In this document: in pieces, positions 50,729 to 58,764 of the stretch | Numbering within the stretch: the first letter of the stretch is position 1 | Layout of the letters: the number at the start of each line of letters is the position of its first letter | NCBI RefSeq assembly: GCF_003323735.1 | Contig: NZ_QOIM01000025.1 | Location: forward strand, 1-64,000 | Length of the DNA: 64,000 nucleotides | Reading direction: 5' to 3' | Source: Streptomyces reniochalinae | GTDB lineage: Bacteria; Actinomycetota; Actinomycetes; Streptomycetales; Streptomycetaceae | Program-made: the position numbers and the translations under genes | The notes under the pieces: model-generated | What the model was told of the DNA's origin: nothing | Seen by the model: only the letters and a program-made list of their open reading frames with translations | Database searches by the model: none

Positions 50729-51847
50729 TCAGGCCCACCCGCCCTGGCGTCGCCGGGTCCTGCGCAGCAGCCAGAAGAAGAACGGGCTGCCGAGCAGCGC
50801 GGTCAGCACGCCGAGGGGCAGCTCGGCGGGCTGGGCCACGGTGCGAGCCGCCAGGTCGGCGCCGACCAGGACGACGGCGCCGCCCAGTGCGCTGCCGGGC
50901 ACGAGGAAGCGGTGCCCGGGACCGGCGGCCATCCGCAGCAGGTGGGGTACGACCAGGCCGACGAAGGTGATGATCCCGGCGACCGCCACCGCGGCGGCCG
51001 TCAGCAGCGCGACGAGCAGGATCAGGACGAGGCGCAGCCGTTCGACGTCCACGCCCAGGTGCCGGGCCGGCCGCTCGCCCAGTGCCAGCAGGTCCAGGCG
51101 AGGGGCGTAGACCGGGGCGACGAGCAGCCCGGCGAGGGCACAGGGCAGCACGGCCGCCACCTTGGGCCAGGTCGCCTGGGCGAGGGAGCCGAGTTGCCAG
51201 AAGGTGATCTGGCTGATCTGGGCGTTGTCGGCGAAGAACACGCACAGGCCGATGAGTGCGCCCGCGAACGCGTTGACCGCGATCCCGGTGAGGATCAGGG
51301 TGACGACCTCCGTACGGCCGCCGGCCCTGGCCAGCACGTACACCAGCAGCACCGTCGCCAGTCCCGCGACGAACGCGCAGGCGGTCACGGTCCAGTTGCC
51401 CAGGAACGACAGCCCCAGCGCGATCGAGGAGACCGCACCGACGGCGGCTCCCGAGGAGATGCCGATGACGCCGGGTTCGGCCAGCGGATTGCCGAAGACC
51501 CCTTGCATCAGGGCGCCGGCGCACCCCAACGCGGCCCCGGCGAGCACGGCGAGGACCACCCGGGGCAGCCGAACGTTCCACAGCACGCTCTCGGCGACGC
51601 GGTCCAGCTGCCGGCCGCCGAGCCCGGCCCGGTGCAGCAGCGAGCCGAGCACGTCGCCGACGGGGATGTCGTACGCGCCGATGCCCGCGGAGAGCAGCGC
51701 CAGCGCCACCAGGGCGGCGGCGAGCGCGGCGGTCAGCGCGAGGGCCACGGCACGCCGGGCCGGTGCCGTCTTGTGGGCCGCCGCCGCGGAAGGCGGCTCC
51801 GTCCCTGTAGCCCGCACGGGTTCGCGGCCGCCGGCCTGAACCCTCAT
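50729..51847 (-). CDS. hmuU: Haem ABC transporter permease HmuU
   Basis: A 372-residue FecCD-family permease with about ten membrane segments. Motifs: WNVRLPRVVLAVLAGAALG, GVFGNPLAEPGVIGISSGAA and GIITFVGLVVPHLLRM. The ATG overlaps the hmuT stop (ATGA). A 35-residue hydrophilic N-terminal extension precedes the first span. Dimerises to form the haem channel. Confidence 0.93.
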   Translation of the reverse strand: MRVQAGGREPVRATGTEPPSAAAAHKTAPARRAVALALTAALAAALVALALLSAGIGAYDIPVGDVLGSLLHRAGLGGRQLDRVAESVLWNVRLPRVVLAVLAGAALGCAGALMQGVFGNPLAEPGVIGISSGAAVGAVSSIALGLSFLGNWTVTACAFVAGLATVLLVYVLARAGGRTEVVTLILTGIAVNAFAGALIGLCVFFADNAQISQITFWQLGSLAQATWPKVAAVLPCALAGLLVAPVYAPRLDLLALGERPARHLGVDVERLRLVLILLVALLTAAAVAVAGIITFVGLVVPHLLRMAAGPGHRFLVPGSALGGAVVLVGADLAARTVAQPAELPLGVLTALLGSPFFFWLLRRTRRRQGGWA

Positions 51848-52920
51848 CCGGCCCCGCCCTTCGCGTGGATTCGGTCTGCCAGGTACCGCAGCACCTGGTC
51901 GGTCCTGGGGCCGTAGTTGAGCAGGACGCCGTCGTCGACGGCGGCGACACGGCGGTCCGCTCCTGCGGGTGTCTCGGCGACGCCGGGGATCTTCAGCAGG
52001 CCGTCCACCCCGCCCACGGACTCCAGCCCCTTGGTCATCACCAGGATGACGTCGGGCGCCGCCTTGGCGAGGGCTTCGCTGGTGATCGCCGTGAAGTCCT
52101 TCCGCAGCCCGGACTCCTTGCCCGCGTCGACGCCGCCGGCTGCCTCGATGAGTGAGGAGGCGCCGGAGCGCGCACCGCCCAGCAGGTAGACGCTCGCGGA
52201 GCCGCGCAGGTAGAGGAAGGCGACACGTGGCCGGTCGGCGCGCTGCTCACGGCGCCCGCCGCCCTTGCCGGAGGCCGGGGAGGTGCCGGGTATGCCGTCC
52301 CGTACCGCCTCGATGCGGTCGTTTGTGCGCTTTTGCAGTCGGTCTCCCGCAGGGCGCACGCCGAGGGCGCGGGCGACGTCGGTGATGCGGGTGTCCACGT
52401 CGTCCAGCTGCCGTGCGGGGCGGAGGACGACGAGCGGCACGCCCGCCTCGCGTATCTGGTCGACGGCTTCCGCCGGCCCCGTGGTGGTTTCGGCGAGCAC
52501 CACGGTCGGTTCGAGGGACAGGACGCTTTCCGCCGACACGTCGTGCGCGCGGGTGACGACGGGCAGGTGCTCGGCCTGGGCGAAGGTCGCGGTGATGTCC
52601 CTGGCCACCACTTGCTTGCCGAGTCCGAGCGTGTGGACGATCTCGGAGAGGGAGCCGGTGAGCGGCACGATCCGCTCGGCGCTGCCGACGGTCACGGTGC
52701 GCCCGTCGGCGGAGTCCACCCGCACGGGCAGCCGGGGAACCGGAGCCGGGCCCGAGAGCGGTTCGAGGCGGTCGGCGCGGGGGGAGCCCACCGCACCGTG
52801 CTTGCCGTGACCTGTGCCCTCCCCTCCCGCCTCGCCGCCGCAGCCGGTGAGCGCGAGCACCAGCGCGAGAGAGGTGGCCGTCACGGTGAGCACGCCCCGC
52901 GCTCGGAGTCGTCGATGCAC
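51844..52920 (-). CDS. hmuT: Haem-binding lipoprotein HmuT
   Basis: A 358-residue surface lipoprotein. The GTG chosen has GGCGAGG upstream and gives a correct leader (RRLRARG, hydrophobic core, lipobox ALTGC), unlike the longer in-frame reading. ERIVPLTGSLSEIVHTLGLG and LSLEPTVVLAETTTGP are HmuT/ShuT-type sequences; a 30-residue Gly/Arg-rich insert follows KRTNDRIEAVRDGIPG. It receives haem, probably from the HtaA proteins encoded divergently, and passes it to HmuU. Confidence 0.9.
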   Translation of the reverse strand: MHRRLRARGVLTVTATSLALVLALTGCGGEAGGEGTGHGKHGAVGSPRADRLEPLSGPAPVPRLPVRVDSADGRTVTVGSAERIVPLTGSLSEIVHTLGLGKQVVARDITATFAQAEHLPVVTRAHDVSAESVLSLEPTVVLAETTTGPAEAVDQIREAGVPLVVLRPARQLDDVDTRITDVARALGVRPAGDRLQKRTNDRIEAVRDGIPGTSPASGKGGGRREQRADRPRVAFLYLRGSASVYLLGGARSGASSLIEAAGGVDAGKESGLRKDFTAITSEALAKAAPDVILVMTKGLESVGGVDGLLKIPGVAETPAGADRRVAAVDDGVLLNYGPRTDQVLRYLADRIHAKGGAG

Positions 52921-53114
52921 GTTCCTCGCCTTTCCCTCGTCGTGGGCCAACCCGCCGCCAGACACGCGCCGTTCGGGTGCGCCGTCCCGGCACTCCGCAA
53001 CCGGTGCCCGCGTCCGGCAGTGCACCGGTCCTGGGTTTCCGGGCGGCGCGTGAGGTGCGCGGTGGCGTGCGGACGACCGCGGCTCCAGGGGCTTCCGGAA
53101 GCGCCGACGGTAGC

Positions 53115-53133
53115 TTAGGTTAGCCTTACCTTA
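53115..53133. promoter_or_regulatory. Iron box shared by hmuTUV and the htaA genes
   Basis: TTAGGTTAGCCTTACCTTA matches the 19-bp actinobacterial iron-box consensus at 16 positions. It lies in the gap between divergent haem-uptake genes, so a DtxR-family repressor could shut off both arms when iron is plentiful. Confidence 0.88.
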
Positions 53134-53142
53134 ATCGCTAGT

Positions 53143-53160
53143 CCCGGGCGCTTGCCCGGG
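53143..53160 (+). other. Stem-loop in the probable 5' leader of the first htaA gene
   Basis: CCCGGGC-GCTT-GCCCGGG, a perfect 7-bp stem with a four-base loop, begins 10 bp after the iron box and 55 bp before the htaA ATG. It could stabilise the leader or act as an operator; no further evidence. Confidence 0.5.
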
Positions 53161-53214
53161 CATCGGGCGCTGCGCGCTGCCCCGATTCCTCCGGCCGCCC
53201 CTGGAGTCGTACCG

Positions 53215-54732
53215 ATGCGTTCGCGAACCCGGTTCCGTGCCGGAGTGCGTCACACACCCGTCCTGCTGGCCGCCGCGCTGACCGCGGCGAGCCTCACCGC
53301 ACCGGCCGCCGCGGCAGCGGGCCCCGGCCTCAGCAAGGCGGCTCGCGAGACCACGCCGCGGGCGGCACCGAAGACGACGGACGGGAAGGCCGTCTCGGGC
53401 GGCCGGCTGGACTGGGGCATCAAGGCGTCGTTCCAAAGCTACGTCACCGGCCCCATCGCCCAGGGAAGTTGGTCACTGTCCGAGGGCGCCGCCACCACCG
53501 GCCGGAGCCGGTTCCGCTTCCACTCCGCACAGGGCGGTTACGACCCGGCCAGCGGCACCTTCGACGCCTCCTTCTCCGGCGCGGTGCGCTTCACCGGCCA
53601 CCGCGAGCCCGGCGGCGGCAGCCAACTCGACCTGACCATCAGCGGACCCGCCGTCCGCATCACCGCCGAGGGCGAGGCCACGCTGTACGCGGACATCCGC
53701 AGCAAGGCCAGGAGCACCGGAAAGGTCACCGCCTCCACCGGCGTCCCGCTGGCCTCGCTCGACCTCGGCAACGTCTCCATGCGGGGCGGCAAGAGCCCGC
53801 TCACCCTCACCGACGTCCCGGCGAAACTGAGCGCACAGGGCGCCAGTGCCTTCGCCGGCTACTACAAGGCGGGCACGCCCCTCGACCCCGTCACCCTCTC
53901 CACCGATCTCGTGTCGCGGACCGACGGAAAGAGCCGGCGCGACGGACGCGGGAGCGACGGCGGAACCCAGGAGCGCGACGACGAGAAGGACGCGCGGAAG
54001 ACATCCGTGCGGTTCTCCGACGCGGCCGTGGACTGGGGCGTTCGACGCACCTTCCGCGAGTACGTCACCGGCTCCCTCACCAAGGGGCGCTGGAAGCTGT
54101 CCGACGGGGCGCGGGATGGCGGCGCCGTTTTCCGGTTCCCTGCGGGCCGGGGCGACTTCCACCGGGAAGAGGGCTCGCTCGACGCCGCCTTCGACGGTGC
54201 CGTCCGCTTCACCGGCAAACATCTCAACCTCACACTCGACCACGTCCGAGTCCGGGTCAGGGACGGCAAGGGCACTCTCAGCGCCGATGTGACCCGGGGC
54301 GAGGGCAGCACGAAGAAGAACCGGGAACTCGTCGGTTTCGCCGCCGGGAAAGCCGCCTTGAAGCCGAAGGGCGGACTGGTGGAACTCACCGAGGCACCGG
54401 CCGCACTCACGGCGCAGGGAGCCGACGCCTTCGACGGCATGTACACCAAGGGCACCCGCATGGACCCGGTTTCCCTCGCCGTGGCACTCGACGAGAAGGC
54501 GCGCCTTCCGGCACTGCCCGATCTGGGCAGTGACGTCGACGCCGCCCACGGCAGCACGGGCCGCGAGGAGGGGAAGGACAGGCGGACCGCCGAGACGGCC
54601 TCTTCCCCGACGCCCGCGCCCACGTCACTGATCGCGGGCGGCGCGTCAGCCGCTGCGCTCGTCGCGGCGGGGGTCGTGTACCTCGCTCTCAGACGGCGAA
54701 GGGCCCGCGCCCGGCCGTCCACCGACGGCTGA
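53215..54732 (+). CDS. HtaA-domain haem-binding surface protein (first)
   Basis: A 505-residue exported protein. Signal peptide (basic start, ALTAASLTAPAAAAA), then two HtaA domains: one begins RLDWGIKASFQSYVTGPIAQ, the other VDWGVRRTFREYVTGSLTK. Such domains bind haem through conserved Tyr and His and take it from host or environmental haemoproteins. A Pro/Thr-rich stretch precedes a single C-terminal membrane span and an RRRRARAR tail, with no sortase motif, so it is probably membrane-anchored. It sits next to the iron box, divergent from hmuTUV. Confidence 0.9.
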   Translation: MRSRTRFRAGVRHTPVLLAAALTAASLTAPAAAAAGPGLSKAARETTPRAAPKTTDGKAVSGGRLDWGIKASFQSYVTGPIAQGSWSLSEGAATTGRSRFRFHSAQGGYDPASGTFDASFSGAVRFTGHREPGGGSQLDLTISGPAVRITAEGEATLYADIRSKARSTGKVTASTGVPLASLDLGNVSMRGGKSPLTLTDVPAKLSAQGASAFAGYYKAGTPLDPVTLSTDLVSRTDGKSRRDGRGSDGGTQERDDEKDARKTSVRFSDAAVDWGVRRTFREYVTGSLTKGRWKLSDGARDGGAVFRFPAGRGDFHREEGSLDAAFDGAVRFTGKHLNLTLDHVRVRVRDGKGTLSADVTRGEGSTKKNRELVGFAAGKAALKPKGGLVELTEAPAALTAQGADAFDGMYTKGTRMDPVSLAVALDEKARLPALPDLGSDVDAAHGSTGREEGKDRRTAETASSPTPAPTSLIAGGASAAALVAAGVVYLALRRRRARARPSTDG

Positions 54733-54824
54733 CCGTCCCGGCCGGCCCCGGCCCACACCCTGTCGCCCTCCGCTCCCCCACGACACGCTCCCCTCCGCCC
54801 ACCCCTCTTCAGGAGACAGCACCC

Positions 54825-56558
54825 ATGACCGACAACGCCCGGACCGACACCGCCGGATACCCGCGACGACTCCGGACTCGCGGCGGCGCCCTCGCGCTGG
54901 CCGCGGCCACGGCGACCGTCCTGGGCGTCACCGCCTGGGCACTCCCCGCTCTCGCGGCACAGGCCCCGGCCCGCGCCGGTGTGCCCGCGGCCGCCACCGC
55001 CTCCGTACCGCTCAAGGACGGCGCTCTCGACTGGGGCATCAAGAAGTCGTTCCGCGACTACCTCACCGGCCCGATAGCCAACGGAAAGATCACCGTCGCC
55101 GACGGTGCGCGCACCAACGCCGACGGCACGTTCCGCCTCACGGACGGCTCCGGGACCTACGACGTGGACTCCCACGCCGTGACCTCCGCCTTCCATGGCA
55201 GCATCCACCTGTACGGGCATCACGGCGCGCTGGACATCACGCTGTCCGGGTTCTCGATGGAGACGAAGGGCGAGAGCGGAACCCTCACCGCCGACGTCGC
55301 CAACGGCACGGGCGAGGACGGCGGCGGGAAGCCCGAGAAGGTCCACAAGGACGTGACGCTCGCCGACCTCGACCTGTCCGGGATCGAGCCCGGCTCGGGC
55401 GAGGACGGCGCGCTCACCTACTCCGGCGTTCCCGCCACGCTCACCGAGGGCGGGTCCAAGGCATTCGAGGGCTACTACCCACAGGGCGAGAAGCTCGATC
55501 CGGTGTCCCTGAGCGTCACGCCCGACAGCGCGGGCACCGGTGGCTCCTCCGGCACCGGCGGCTCGGCCTCCGGCACCGGCTCGGCCTCCGGGAGCGGCGG
55601 GAGTACGAACGGGGGTGCCCACAGCGGCGGGGCGTCCGCCGGAGGAGCCGCCACCGGTTCGGGCGGCCCCGGAAGCACGGCGGGCGGCGCCCCGGGCGCA
55701 GGCGGAGCCGGCGGAGACGGCGGCAGCGGATCGGACTCCGGGGGAGGCGCATCCGAGCAGCCCGCCTCCGGCACCCTCGTCGACGGCAACCTCGACTGGG
55801 GCGTGAAGGCGTCCTTCCGCTCCTACGTGACAGGCCCCATCGCCCACGGCAAGGTGGAGACCACCGACGGCGCCGAGCCCACCAGCGGCGGCTACCGCTT
55901 CACCCAGGGCGGCGGCGACTTCGAGAACGGCAGCCTGAACGCCACCTTCAAGGGCGGCGTACGCTTCCTCGGCCACAAGGAAGGCGGTGCGTACAGCCTC
56001 GACCTCACGTTCTCCCACCTCGGCGTGCAGGCCGAAGGCACCAAGGGCAGCCTCGTCGCCGACGTCCGCTCCAAGGACCGCACGAGCGGCAAGGTCTCGA
56101 CCGACAAGGACGTCACCGTCGCGACGCTGAAGCTGGACAGCGGTGCGCTGACCGCACACAAGGACGTCGTCACGGTGAAGAAGGCGCCCGCCACCCTCAC
56201 GAAGGCCGGCGCCGGGGCCTTCGGTGGCTTCTACGAGGCGGGAGACGCCCTCGACCCCGTCACGCTGGCCGCCTCCCTGGACGAGAACGCCTCGTTGCCC
56301 GGCGCCGGTTCGGGCGCGGACTCCGGCTCGGCCGGTGCGTCGGGCGGCGCGGAGGCCGCCACCACCGGAGGTGCCGAGAGCGTGGGTGGCACGGGGAGCG
56401 GCGCAGACGGCTCCCTCGCTTCCACGGGTGCGCGTCTTCCCGCTTCCGGGGTGGCCGGCGCGGCCGGCGTGCTGGCCGCTCTCGGCGGCGGCGCCGTATG
56501 GGCGGCGCGCCGCCGGACGGGGGCCCGGCCCGCTCCGGCAGTCAGGACTGAGAGCTGA
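54825..56558 (+). CDS. HtaA-domain haem-binding protein with LAXTG sortase signal (second)
   Basis: A 577-residue exported protein. After a signal peptide (ALAAATATVLGVTAWALPAL) come two HtaA domains, starting ALDWGIKKSFRDYLTGPIAN and NLDWGVKASFRSYVTGPIAH, separated by a long Gly/Ser-rich linker (about 230-315). Residues 531-535 are LASTG, followed by a hydrophobic stretch and ARRR tail, the signal for class E sortase in Streptomyces. It is therefore likely attached to peptidoglycan, reaching farther out than the first HtaA protein. AGGAG precedes the ATG; same transcript as the first. Confidence 0.9.
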   Translation: MTDNARTDTAGYPRRLRTRGGALALAAATATVLGVTAWALPALAAQAPARAGVPAAATASVPLKDGALDWGIKKSFRDYLTGPIANGKITVADGARTNADGTFRLTDGSGTYDVDSHAVTSAFHGSIHLYGHHGALDITLSGFSMETKGESGTLTADVANGTGEDGGGKPEKVHKDVTLADLDLSGIEPGSGEDGALTYSGVPATLTEGGSKAFEGYYPQGEKLDPVSLSVTPDSAGTGGSSGTGGSASGTGSASGSGGSTNGGAHSGGASAGGAATGSGGPGSTAGGAPGAGGAGGDGGSGSDSGGGASEQPASGTLVDGNLDWGVKASFRSYVTGPIAHGKVETTDGAEPTSGGYRFTQGGGDFENGSLNATFKGGVRFLGHKEGGAYSLDLTFSHLGVQAEGTKGSLVADVRSKDRTSGKVSTDKDVTVATLKLDSGALTAHKDVVTVKKAPATLTKAGAGAFGGFYEAGDALDPVTLAASLDENASLPGAGSGADSGSAGASGGAEAATTGGAESVGGTGSGADGSLASTGARLPASGVAGAAGVLAALGGGAVWAARRRTGARPAPAVRTES

Positions 56559-56832
56559 CAGACCGGCTCTCACCGCCGTGCCCGCCTGTTCCGACGGCCC
56601 TGCGGGCGGGCACGGCACCTCCTCGTACCGGCATCCGACCGGCATCCGAACCGAGCGGCTCGCCCCCTCGGACGTGTCCTCACACCGCTACGCCGAGGGA
56701 CGGCAGGGCACCGACAGCGCTTGTGGGGCCACCGACTACTTTTGTTACCTCTTGCCCGGATTACCTCCCTACGCTGGGGACAGCAGCGGTGATCAACAGG
56801 GTCACCGACGTCGGCATGAGGAGGTACGGCAC

Positions 56833-57582
56833 ATGGCTGAGACGACGCTGCGGGACAAGGTCGCGGTCATCGGCGGAGGCGAGAAGAACCTGGGTGGCCT
56901 GCTCAGCAGGGACTTCGCCGACGCCGGTGCCAAGGTGGTGGTGCACTACCACACCGGCGAGAACGAGGCCGAGCAGACGGTGAAGGCGATCCGGGACGCG
57001 GGAGGGCAAGCCGTGTCGGTGCACGGCGATCTCACGAAAGTCGCCGACGTGCGGAGGCTGTTCGACACGGCAGTCGACACCTACGGCGGTGCCGACATCG
57101 CGGTGAACACCACCGGAATGGTGCTGCGCAAGCCCATCCTGGAGACCAGCGAGGAAGAGTACGACCGCATGTTCGGCATCAACGCCAAGGCCGCCTTCTT
57201 CTTCATCCAGGAAGCCGGCCGACGACTGAACGACCACGGCAAGATCATCAGTTTGGGCACGTCCCTTCTTGCCGCATTCACCGACGGCTACTCCACCTAC
57301 GCCGGCGGCAAGGCGCCCCTGGAGCACTTCACCCGGGCGGCCGCCAAAGAGTTCGCGGACCGGCACATCTCGGTGAACACCGTGGCCCCTGGGCCGATGG
57401 ACACCCCGTTCTTCTACCCTCAGGAGACGCCCGAACGGGTGGAGTTCCACAAGTCGCAGGCCATGGGCCACCAGCTCACCCAGATCGAGGACATCGCCCC
57501 GCTCATCCGGTTCCTCGCCACGGAGGGCTGGTGGTTCACCGGCCAGACCATGTTCCCCAACGGCGGCTACACCACCCGCTGA
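56833..57582 (+). CDS. Short-chain dehydrogenase/reductase
   Basis: A 249-residue SDR oxidoreductase. The nucleotide-binding loop reads VIGGGEKNLGGLLSRDF, a variant of TGxxxGIG; VNTTGMV replaces the usual NNAG, and the catalytic pair is in SLGTS...YSTYAGGKAPLEH (Ser, Tyr-x-x-x-Lys). The C-terminal NTVAPGPMDTPFFYPQETPE is typical. GAGGAG precedes the ATG. It is followed by a LysR-type regulator in the same direction. Substrate unknown. Confidence 0.92.
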   Translation: MAETTLRDKVAVIGGGEKNLGGLLSRDFADAGAKVVVHYHTGENEAEQTVKAIRDAGGQAVSVHGDLTKVADVRRLFDTAVDTYGGADIAVNTTGMVLRKPILETSEEEYDRMFGINAKAAFFFIQEAGRRLNDHGKIISLGTSLLAAFTDGYSTYAGGKAPLEHFTRAAAKEFADRHISVNTVAPGPMDTPFFYPQETPERVEFHKSQAMGHQLTQIEDIAPLIRFLATEGWWFTGQTMFPNGGYTTR

Positions 57583-57699
57583 CCCGCACCCGCCGGGACG
57601 GGCCGCGCCACGGACACCGGGCGGCCCGGCCCCGGCACTCTCGGCCGAGCCGGTCGGGACCTGTCCGCTTCCGCCCTCTCACCGCCGGCAAGGCATGGC

Positions 57700-58575
57700 A
57701 TGAACCTCGACCTTCACAAGCTGGACCACCTGATCGCCGTGGCCGAGGAGGGCAGCGTCACCCGCGCCGCTTCCCGCCTCCACCTGTCCCAGCAGGCCCT
57801 TTCCACCTCCATCAAGGTTCTCGAACGCGAGATCGGCGTCCCGCTGCTGGAGCGCGGCAGCAGCGGCGTCACCCTGCTGCCCGCCGGACAGGCCCTGGTC
57901 GAGGACGCCCGCGTGCTGCGAGGCATGGCGCGCTCGGCAGTGCGGCGCGCCCGCCGCACGGGGCGCGGCGAGCCCGACACGCTGCGCATCGGCCACACTC
58001 CCGCTGTCACCGGGGAAGAGGTCGTCTCCTTGCTGACGCCGGTGGCCGAACGCCGTCCCGGCCTCGTGCCCGAGGTCCACCAGCGCTACCCCCACGAACT
58101 GGTCTCCGCTCTCCTGGCGGGCGATCTCGACGTCGGCCTGTGCCGGGGCACAGGCCCGGTACACGGACTCACCCGAACGACGTTGGGCCACCAACGTCTG
58201 CACCTCGCCGTATCCGCCGACCACCGGCTGGCCACCCGGACAACCGTGGCCCTCAGCGAACTCGCCGACGAAACCCTCATGGTCTGGGGGCACCCCGGCC
58301 GCTCCGACTACACCGACCTCCTCATGGACCACTGCCGTCGCGCCGGCTTCGAACCCCGCGCCGTACGCACCGACCGCCAGGGCACTCCCCCGGTCACCGC
58401 TGTCATCGGCACCGACCGGGTCGCCTTCGTCACCACACCTCCGGGGACCACCGCGGACGGCAGAGCGCGCGTCCTTCCCCTCGAACCCCCCGCACACGCG
58501 CCCCTGCACGCTCTCTACCTGCCCCAGACCTCAAGCGCCGGGCGTGACGTCTTCCTCAGCAGCGCCGGCTTCTGA
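57700..58575 (+). CDS. LysR-family transcriptional regulator
   Basis: A 291-residue LTTR. The HTH is in LDHLIAVAEEGSVTRAASRL plus HLSQQALSTSIKVLEREIGV, and the effector-binding domain begins at about residue 90 (PDTLRIGHTPAVTGEEVVSL). It is 117 bp downstream of the SDR gene on the same strand rather than divergent, so its target is not obvious; the SDR is the nearest candidate. Confidence 0.92.
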   Translation: MNLDLHKLDHLIAVAEEGSVTRAASRLHLSQQALSTSIKVLEREIGVPLLERGSSGVTLLPAGQALVEDARVLRGMARSAVRRARRTGRGEPDTLRIGHTPAVTGEEVVSLLTPVAERRPGLVPEVHQRYPHELVSALLAGDLDVGLCRGTGPVHGLTRTTLGHQRLHLAVSADHRLATRTTVALSELADETLMVWGHPGRSDYTDLLMDHCRRAGFEPRAVRTDRQGTPPVTAVIGTDRVAFVTTPPGTTADGRARVLPLEPPAHAPLHALYLPQTSSAGRDVFLSSAGF

Positions 58576-58764
58576 ATCGCGGGCGCTCACCGGCGCCTCC
58601 AGCCGTACCGGACTCGCCCGATGCGGTGAACCTCCGTCCACCGCCCACGCCTCCACCGGCCATGAAGGGCATGAGTAGCCCCACCTGAGATCCAGTGAAC
58701 CGGATGACGGAGCACGACGAGCCGGGGCTGAAGGCTGCTGCTGTCGGCAGGAAGCGGTGAGAGC

